Source: Alteripontixanthobacter muriae (lineage in GTDB: Bacteria; Pseudomonadota; Alphaproteobacteria; Sphingomonadales; Sphingomonadaceae). Taken from it: DNA of 38,532 nucleotides. Of the stretch, positions 34,735-38,532 are shown one piece after another. The stretch lies in NCBI RefSeq assembly GCF_013336795.1, contig NZ_JAAFZT010000015.1, forward strand, positions 153,009 through 191,540, in the 5' to 3' direction. The notes under the pieces were generated by a model, which did no database searches, was not told where the DNA came from, and worked only from the letters and a program-made list of their open reading frames with translations. Within the stretch, counting starts at the first letter, position 1, and the number at the start of each line of letters is the position of its first letter. Both the position numbers and the translations under genes were made by a program.

Positions 34735-34760
34735 GAGAGGTTCGCATCTGCGAATCTCTC
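34735..34760. repeat. 12-bp inverted repeat next to the terminator
   Basis: GAGAGGTTCGCA (34735-34746) and TGCGAATCTCTC (34749-34760) are complementary with one G.U pair and a 2-base centre. It starts 4 bases after the terminator stem. Function unknown: it may be a protein site, or part of the lost element. Confidence 0.5.
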
Positions 34761-34907
34761 CCGGGTCGCAGGAGTGACAATCAGACACTACGCTCGTCGC
34801 CGCTATAAAATTAGTTTAAGACGCGTCGAGAATTGCGGGAGATTTAGCCAGCAGGTTCAACAGGATGAGACACAGCAGCGGGTGCTATTCTGACCTTTGA
34901 TCGAGCC

Positions 34908-35162
34908 TCAGTCCTCGGCCGGACGCCGGATCAGCAGCACGGCATCTTCAAAGTCGAGCCGGTGGACAAGACGCCCTTCTGCATCTTCGACATCGAGGCG
35001 ATAGGCCAGCTTGACCTGCCCCTCCTGCGCATCATGGGCTATGATGCCGCGGGCGTCGTTGAGCGTTGCGGCAACAACGGCATCGATGGAGGAAAGGTCG
35101 CGTCCATCGGGATCGAGAATCCTGTCCTCGCCGTCACGAAGGTGGAAGAAATAGGTCGGCAC
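34908..35162 (-). CDS. DUF6894 small protein, intact copy
   Basis: 84 residues from GTG 35162 (PTYFFHLRDGEDRILDPDGRD after the start). DUF6894 is an uncharacterised family common in Rhizobiales and Sphingomonadales. Family pattern: YFFHLRDG, LDPDGRDL, AARG-like NDARGIIAHDAQEG, KLAYRLDVEDAEGRLVHRLDFEDAV. GTG is chosen because GGAG lies 6 bases upstream and the family begins just before YFFHL; the frame is open to 35270 but with no family match. It is divergent from the first Crp-like regulator. Its leader carries the shared CTCCCGCCC motif. Function unknown. Confidence 0.85.
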   Translation of the reverse strand: MPTYFFHLRDGEDRILDPDGRDLSSIDAVVAATLNDARGIIAHDAQEGQVKLAYRLDVEDAEGRLVHRLDFEDAVLLIRRPAED

Positions 35163-35167
35163 GAGAG

Positions 35168-35192
35168 GCTCCACGCATGTCGGGGCGGGAGC
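35168..35192 (-). promoter_or_regulatory. Shared leader motif of the intact DUF6894 gene
   Basis: On the minus strand CTCCCGCCC (35191-35183) ends 20 bases before the GTG start. GCUCC (35192-35188) can pair with GGAGC (35172-35168), which contains the Shine-Dalgarno GGAG. The same string precedes three other genes of the island. Confidence 0.5.
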
Positions 35193-35200
35193 GCGAAGGT

Positions 35201-35371
35201 CTCTCAGTCGCCAGAAGCCCAAAGCTTTTCCGGCAATGCCCTCCTGTAGCACGGCCCTGTTCTCAAACATATGTTTTATTTGGATTTATGGCGAATGTGT
35301 CGGACTTTCCACGTGCACTCTGCTATAAGTTCTCTATCGCCAGAAACTATCAGGGCTCTGGCGGCTGAGAG
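35201..35371. repeat. Inverted copies of a 19-20 base element in the divergent regulator region
   Basis: On the minus strand 35220-35201 reads GGGCTTCTGGCGACTGAGAG. On the plus strand 35353-35371 reads GGGCTCTGGCGGCTGAGAG, differing by one base missing and one substitution. Each ends 9-10 bases before its gene's CTCCCGCCC motif. The plus copy is itself half of an inverted repeat: CTCT-AT-CGCCAGA (35332-35344) faces TCTGGCG-GCTG-AGAG (35357-35371). Likely regulator sites or a transcribed leader stem. Confidence 0.55.
35265..35276. repeat. Palindrome AAACATATGTTT between divergent genes
   Basis: Perfect 12-bp palindrome midway between the DUF6894 and crp-like starts. AT-rich in a GC-rich genome. 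Could be an operator or simply promoter-proximal AT-rich DNA. Confidence 0.4.
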
Positions 35372-35382
35372 TTGCGACGTGC

Positions 35383-35400
35383 TCCCGCCCAGGAACGGGA
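35383..35400 (+). promoter_or_regulatory. Shared leader motif of the first Crp-like gene
   Basis: CTCCCGCCC at 35382-35390 ends 16 bases before ATG 35407. TCCCG (35383-35387) is complementary to CGGGA (35396-35400), which includes the likely ribosome site GGGA, with an 8-base loop. Confidence 0.5.
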
Positions 35401-35406
35401 CACATC

Positions 35407-36153
35407 ATGACCTCTACAAACCATCCTCTCGATCTGCTCGTGCGCAATCTGGAATTGCGCGCCAGGCTGTCGCAGGAAGACCGCGACGCCATACTCGCGC
35501 TGCCCTATACGCTGCGCACGCTCGACCATCTGACCTATACCATCCGCGAAGGGGATCCCCCGCGCGAATGCGCCGTCCTCGTTTCGGGCTTCGCTTACCG
35601 GCAGAAGACCACGCAAGACGGCGCACGGCAAATTATCGCGCTGCATTTGCCGGGCGATGCGCTCGACTTTCAGAACATGTATCTCAAGGTTTCGGACCAC
35701 AGCGTGCAAATGCTGACCCGCGGCGAGGTAGCGATCATCGCGCGGGAGGAACTGCAGGAGCTGGCGCAAGCACGGCCGGCGATCGGCCATGCCATATTGA
35801 TCAAGACTTTGGTGGAAGCCTCCATTTTTCGTGAATGGGTGCTCAATGTCGGGCGCCGCAAGGCGCGGGAGCGGATGGCGCATGTCCTATGCGAGCTGGG
35901 CTCGCGAATGGACGCGCTCGGACTGACGCAGGAGCATGGCTACGAACTGCCGATGACGCAGGAGGAACTTGCCGATGCGCTCGGCCTCACCCCGGTGCAT
36001 GTCAACCGCACGCTAAAGCTGCTCGAGGCCGAAGGTCTGATCATGCGCACACGCCGCAGCATCAGATTCCCCGATTGGGAAAGGATCCGCGAAGCTGCGG
36101 ATTTCAACGAACGTTATCTGCATCTCGATCTGCAGGTGCCCTCTTCCTCCTGA
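35407..36153 (+). CDS. Crp/Fnr family transcriptional regulator, copy 1
   Basis: 248 residues from ATG 35407 (MTSTNHPLDLLVRNLELRA). N-terminal cyclic-nucleotide-binding-like beta barrel: YTIREGDPPRECAVLVSGFAYRQKTTQDGARQIIALHLPGDALDF. A dimer helix follows (EASIFREWVLNVGRRKARERMAHVLCELGSR). The C-terminal winged helix is MTQEELADALGLTPVHVNRTLKLLEAEGLI. Two cysteines only (REC and VLCE), so no FNR-type Fe-S cluster is expected; the effector is unknown. Very close to copy 2 (34 of 37 residues identical across the dimer helix). Divergent from a DUF6894 gene, followed by a hairpin and a broken DUF6894 copy. Confidence 0.93.
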   Translation: MTSTNHPLDLLVRNLELRARLSQEDRDAILALPYTLRTLDHLTYTIREGDPPRECAVLVSGFAYRQKTTQDGARQIIALHLPGDALDFQNMYLKVSDHSVQMLTRGEVAIIAREELQELAQARPAIGHAILIKTLVEASIFREWVLNVGRRKARERMAHVLCELGSRMDALGLTQEHGYELPMTQEELADALGLTPVHVNRTLKLLEAEGLIMRTRRSIRFPDWERIREAADFNERYLHLDLQVPSSS

Positions 36154-36159
36154 TGGAAG

Positions 36160-36189
36160 GGTGACGGCATCCATGGCAAGGCTGTCACC
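36160..36189 (+). terminator. Hairpin after the first Crp-like gene
   Basis: GGTGACGGC (36160-36168) and GCTGTCACC (36181-36189) form a 9-bp stem with one G.U pair and a 12-base loop, 6 bases after the stop. A weak T-containing tail follows (GCGATTTTG about 12 bases on). Terminator-like. Confidence 0.45.
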
Positions 36190-36270
36190 TGCAGTTCATC
36201 GCGATTTTGTATGATGCTCACGCCAGCAACCCGCTGACCCGTAGTGCCGTGCCCGAGCCATCAAAGTGCG

Positions 36271-36286
36271 CTCCCGCCCAGAGGAG
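36271..36286 (+). promoter_or_regulatory. Shared leader motif of the broken DUF6894 gene
   Basis: CTCCCGCCC at 36271-36279 ends 13 bases before ATG 36293. CTCC (36271-36274) can pair with the Shine-Dalgarno GGAG (36283-36286) across an 8-base loop. The leader is still intact although the gene is not. Confidence 0.5.
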
Positions 36287-36292
36287 AGCCTC

Positions 36293-36535
36293 ATGCCAAG
36301 ATTTTTCTTTCATCTTCATGATGGTGTCGACCAGATCCTGGACCCTGAAGGCAGGCTCATGCCGCAAGAGGCTATCGCATAAGCGGCGCTGCTGCAGGCG
36401 CGGGACTGTATTGCAGGGGACGTGATGACGGGGCGTCTGGACCTGCATTCGCGCATCGATGTGCATGATGAAGCTGACGAGATTGTTCACTCCATCAGGT
36501 TTGAAGATTCGCTCGAGATCATCCCGCCGAGATAA
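36293..36535 (+). pseudogene. DUF6894 small protein, interrupted by one in-frame stop
   Basis: 81 codons from ATG 36293, with AGGAG 6 bases upstream. Translation reads MPRFFFHLHDGVDQILDPEG, then RLMPQEAIA, then TAA at 36380-36382, then AALLQARDCIAGDVMTGRLD in the same frame, HSRIDVHDEADEIVHSIRFEDSLEI and a normal TAA. The whole family pattern is present on both sides of the stop, with no frameshift. A single base change (for example GAA to TAA) explains it. Alternatives are readthrough or a sequencing error. Same strand as and downstream of the first Crp-like gene. Confidence 0.8.
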
Positions 36536-36672
36536 AGAGTTCCGACGAACCGTTCCGATGCATCGGCTGCTGGCGGGACGACGCCTGCATTCCTAACCTT
36601 CTACATAGAGCAAGCCCCTGTATGTAATAGGATCTGTTCCTCGTCAGCCAGTCCGGCTGAGTGGAGATGGCG
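36536..36672. other. Short intergenic region with palindrome CCGATGCATCGG
   Basis: No gene. A perfect 12-bp palindrome sits at 36555-36566, 20 bases after the DUF6894 remnant. A looser inverted pair ACATA / TATGT flanks 13 bases near 36603-36625, followed by TAATAG, a weak promoter candidate for the next small gene. Confidence 0.4.
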
Positions 36673-36894
36673 ATGCAACGACTGTTCCCCAGCGCCCTGG
36701 TTGCCTGTATCCGCGACGGGCGGCCTCCACAGGCAGATGAGCTTGCCCGGCTGAGCGAGAGATTATGGAGCGAAAGCGTCTCGCTCTGCGCCCCCGATCA
36801 TTGCGGCCTCGCCGACAAATTCGCGCTTGTCGCATTCTCGGGATGCGACGCGCTGCCTGAACCGGTAAATGTTTCTTCTGGCAGGCCAATCTGA
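36673..36894 (+). CDS. Small hypothetical protein
   Basis: 73 residues from ATG 36673 (MQRLFPSALVACIRDGRPPQ), with GGAG 7 bases upstream; in-frame ATG 36667 and GTG 36661 overlap that site. Third codon positions are mostly G or C, as in real genes here. Four cysteines (two in SLCAPDHCG) could bind metal. No family recognised and no signal peptide. It lacks the CTCCCGCCC leader of its neighbours. Lies between the broken DUF6894 gene and the second Crp-like regulator. Confidence 0.5.
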   Translation: MQRLFPSALVACIRDGRPPQADELARLSERLWSESVSLCAPDHCGLADKFALVAFSGCDALPEPVNVSSGRPI

Positions 36895-36929
36895 CCGCAA
36901 TATATATCATATTTTATGGAGACTGTTCC

Positions 36930-36950
36930 TTCAGGTGATTATCACATGAA
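36930..36950. promoter_or_regulatory. Operator-like palindrome before the second Crp-like gene
   Basis: TTCAGGTGAT and ATCACATGAA flank a single T; the arms are complementary at 9 of 10 positions. It lies 51 bases before the TTG start and downstream of AT-rich DNA (36899-36918). GTGAT/ATCAC half-sites are of the kind bound by Crp/Fnr dimers, though the 1-base spacing differs from TGTGA-N6-TCACA. Possible autoregulation site. Confidence 0.5.
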
Positions 36951-36974
36951 GCGGCGACAGTGAGTTCGATGGTA

Positions 36975-36995
36975 CTCCCGCCCTTGCAACGGGAG
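36975..36995 (+). promoter_or_regulatory. Shared leader motif of the second Crp-like gene
   Basis: CTCCCGCCC at 36975-36983 ends 18 bases before TTG 37002. CTCCCG (36975-36980) is fully complementary to CGGGAG (36990-36995), which contains the ribosome site, with a 9-base loop. Confidence 0.5.
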
Positions 36996-37001
36996 AGGAA
37001 A

Positions 37002-37739
37002 TTGAGCGCATCGCATCCGCTGGACCTGCTGGTCCAAAGCCTCAGCCTGCGAGTCCCGCTGTCCGGCACTGCTCGCGATGCAATCCTCGCACTCCCTTTT
37101 ACCTTTCGTTCGCTGGAATCCTCGACCTACATAGTGCGCGAAGGTCAGCCTCCGGAGCAATGCGGCGTTCTGGTTTCCGGCTTCGCTTACCGGCAGAAGA
37201 CCACCTGCGAGGGCGCAAGGCAGATCATTGCGCTGCACCTGCCCGGCGATGCGGTGGATTTTCAGCATCTTTTCCTCAGCATATCCGACCACAGCGTCCA
37301 GATGCTTACCGCAGGCGAGGTCGCTTTCGTACCGCGAAGCGCGCTGCAGGCTCTCGTCCGCTCAGACCCCGAGGTCGCCAAAGCGATCTACACGCAAATA
37401 GCCGTAGAGGCTTCGATCTTCCGAGAATGGGTGCTCAACGTCGGCCGCCGGCAAGCCCGGGAGCGGATTGCCCATGTACTGTGCGAGTTGGGTTCCCGTC
37501 TCGATGCGCTGGGCCTGGCGAAGCGATATGGTTACGAATTGCCGCTGACGCAGGAACAGATCGGCGATGCAGTCGGGTTGACCCAGGTGCATGTGAACCG
37601 CACCCTGAAAGAGATGACGGATGAAGGCTTGATCTGCCGGGACAAGCGCAGGATCAGCTTTCCGGACTGGAGAAGAATGTGCGAGATCGCCGGCTTCAAT
37701 GAGCGGTATCTGCACATGCAGCCCCAGATGGTCGGCTAG
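37002..37739 (+). CDS. Crp/Fnr family transcriptional regulator, copy 2
   Basis: 245 residues if it starts at TTG 37002 (then SASHPLDLLVQSLSLRV). This start matches copy 1 (MTSTNHPLDLL), has GGGAG 6 bases upstream, and keeps the shared leader outside the gene. ATG 36969 and GTG 36960 are in-frame alternatives. Effector barrel: YIVREGQPPEQCGVLVSGFAYRQKTTCEGARQIIALHLPGDAVDF. Dimer helix EASIFREWVLNVGRRQARERIAHVLCELGSRLDALGL. Winged helix LTQEQIGDAVGLTQVHVNRTLKEMTDEGLI. No Fe-S cysteine set. Clearly a paralogue of copy 1; the recognition helices differ only slightly (LTPVHVNRTLK against LTQVHVNRTLK), so both may bind the same sites. Confidence 0.92.
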   Translation: MSASHPLDLLVQSLSLRVPLSGTARDAILALPFTFRSLESSTYIVREGQPPEQCGVLVSGFAYRQKTTCEGARQIIALHLPGDAVDFQHLFLSISDHSVQMLTAGEVAFVPRSALQALVRSDPEVAKAIYTQIAVEASIFREWVLNVGRRQARERIAHVLCELGSRLDALGLAKRYGYELPLTQEQIGDAVGLTQVHVNRTLKEMTDEGLICRDKRRISFPDWRRMCEIAGFNERYLHMQPQMVG

Positions 37740-37989
37740 GCGATCCTCCAGAAGGCTCCCTGTGTCTGCGGCTCCACCAGCAAGAAGCCTGGCGAAGAGC
37801 TGATCCCAATTTTGCACCGGGGAACCAGATCCGATGTAAGTCATAGATTAGTCTTAAAGAAAAGCTTCTGTAGGAGATTGCAGAACGTCTACGGTGGAGG
37901 CGATCGCGGAATGGCCGCCTTCCGCATTGAAAGCGCAGAGAGCGGACAGACTGCTTACGACCCGGTAGGCGCCTCCATCGCAAGGGTTG
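37740..37989. other. Convergent intergenic region
   Basis: 250 bases between two converging genes. I see no supported gene, no T-tailed terminator and no repeat of the island's leader motif. GGAGGCG near 37894 and CGCCTCC near 37970 are complementary but far apart. Confidence 0.5.
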
Positions 37990-38532
37990 CTACGGACGCG
38001 CCTCCAGAATCATGTTGAACGGGCCTTCGGTGGCCCTCCGCACGCTTCCGAACCCGGCTCCCGTTAGAAGCTGTGTCAGCTTCTCCTGACCTGCTTGTGC
38101 GCCAAGCGCCTCGCCGACCTCCTGTGCCAGTGAGGTTGGCACACAGATCATGGTCGAGGCATTGTAGTAGAGGCGACTGACCGGGTTGCCGATGTTCTCG
38201 CCCGGGCTGTTTCCTGCGATCGGCTCCACTATCATCCAGGAGCCGTCCTCCTTCAGCAGCTGCCGCATGTGCTCCGCGCATCCGCGCGGATCGCCCATGT
38301 CGTGCAGGCAGTCGAACATGGTGATCAGGTCGAAGTCGGTTTCCGCGATCTGCTTCGCCGGTGCTGTTTGAAAGCTGACCCTGTCACTCAGCCCGTGAGC
38401 AGCCGCGTGGGCCGTCGCCTGCTCGATTGACTGTTCGTGGAAATCGTAGCCGATGAACCGGCTGTTCGGAAAAGCTTCGGCCATGATCAAAGTGGAGAAA
38501 CCGATCCCGCACCCAACATCGGCAATTTTTGC
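37990..38532 (-). CDS. Class I SAM-dependent methyltransferase, N-terminus outside the window
   Basis: 180 residues are visible; the gene continues past base 38532. It opens with KIADVGCGIGFSTLIMAEAF, the glycine-rich SAM loop (motif I), then FIGYDFHEQSIEQA (acidic residue for the ribose). FDLITMFDCLHDMGDPRGCAEHMRQLL and DGSWMIVEPIAGNSPGENIG are later motifs. The C-terminal part (LYYNASTMICVPTSLAQEVG, LTGAGFGSVRRATEGPFNMILEARP) resembles actinobacterial and proteobacterial methyltransferases with an N-terminal winged helix, such as the Rv2258c type. Substrate unknown. Confidence 0.88.
   Translation of the reverse strand, partial: AKIADVGCGIGFSTLIMAEAFPNSRFIGYDFHEQSIEQATAHAAAHGLSDRVSFQTAPAKQIAETDFDLITMFDCLHDMGDPRGCAEHMRQLLKEDGSWMIVEPIAGNSPGENIGNPVSRLYYNASTMICVPTSLAQEVGEALGAQAGQEKLTQLLTGAGFGSVRRATEGPFNMILEARP

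Larger units (their letters stand above)
34681..34907. other. Non-coding stretch after the integrase remnant
   Basis: About 230 bases without a supported gene. It holds two adjacent hairpins, listed separately, then an AT-richer piece near 34800-34820 (CTATAAAATTAGTTTAAG) that stands out from the GC-rich surroundings. Probably leftover element sequence. Confidence 0.5.

Noticed and set aside
35353-35390. Sigma54-type promoter (TGGC...TTGC) before the first Crp-like gene
   Set aside because: The GG and GC pairs are 12 bases apart rather than 10, and the matching block before the DUF6894 gene has no TTGC.
35391-35406. GGAAC as an EcfG general-stress -35 box
   Set aside because: It lies inside the leader just before the start codon and no CGTT-like -10 follows at the needed spacing.
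35407-37739. Crp-like proteins as oxygen-sensing FNR
   Set aside because: The N-terminal cysteine cluster needed for a 4Fe-4S centre is absent in both.
37812-38018. Small plus-strand open frame overlapping the methyltransferase end
   Set aside because: No family pattern, poor ribosome site spacing, and overlap with a clear gene on the other strand.
34085-38532. Direct repeat of the tRNA-Phe 3' end marking the far end of an element
   Set aside because: I searched for CGATTCCGCCCTTGGGC and shorter parts and saw none in the window. The end may lie outside.
1-38532. CRISPR arrays, rRNA genes and cobalamin or TPP riboswitches
   Set aside because: No regularly spaced repeats, no rRNA sequence, and no conserved riboswitch cores near cobS, thiL or the TonB receptor.

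Overview
The window looks like chromosomal DNA from an alphaproteobacterium of the order Sphingomonadales, most likely family Erythrobacteraceae. The grounds are high GC throughout, protein sequences that read like that group, and gene orders common there: coxB-coxA, pyrE-pdxJ-acpS-lepB, hisG-hisD-nusB-thiL-hppA, and infA-maf-RNase E/G-yacG followed by tRNA-Phe. Species cannot be fixed by eye.

Layout. 1-2819 (minus) carries the aa3-type cytochrome oxidase genes coxA (its last codons lie outside the window) and coxB. 3085-8619 (plus) is a tight housekeeping run: pyrE, pdxJ, acpS, lepB, an AI-2E family permease, a DUF3089 hydrolase and ruvX. Two overlapping hotdog thioesterases follow (8687-9585). 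9607-12151 holds cobS (minus), an MpaB/DUF2236 oxygenase (plus) and a J-domain protein (minus). 12195-15868 is a chain of plus-strand genes joined by 1-4 base overlaps: bolA, a glutathione transferase, pirin, a short-chain dehydrogenase and an epoxide-hydrolase-like protein. A DUF2332 gene (minus) closes it. 17039-22721 is hisG, hisD, nusB, thiL and a K+-independent proton pyrophosphatase. 22796-25819 holds a GNAT/BioF2-like plus JmjC-cupin pair and tesB. Then come uvrC (minus), a BaiN-like flavoprotein, a TonB-dependent receptor (minus), and the infA cluster ending in yacG and tRNA-Phe.

The right end, 34085-38532, is different: sparse, accessory and partly decayed. Just behind tRNA-Phe lies a broken, truncated P4-type integrase, the scar of an element that used the tRNA gene as a target. 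Beyond it is a small regulatory island. It has two closely related Crp/Fnr-type regulators (35407-36153 and 37002-37739), each accompanied by a DUF6894 small-protein gene. One DUF6894 copy is intact and divergent (34908-35162); the other is broken by one in-frame stop (36293-36535). A 73-residue unknown protein also lies there, and a SAM methyltransferase runs off the right end.

The most interesting signal is in this island. All four regulator/DUF6894 genes carry the same 9-base string CTCCCGCCC 13-20 bases before the start codon. In each it can pair with that gene's own Shine-Dalgarno sequence. In three of the four it is preceded, 9-10 bases upstream, by a second conserved block (GGCGrCTGAGAG or a close variant). 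I know of no described element that matches. It may be a shared operator, a shared RNA switch, or both, tying the Crp-like regulators and the DUF6894 proteins into one regulon.
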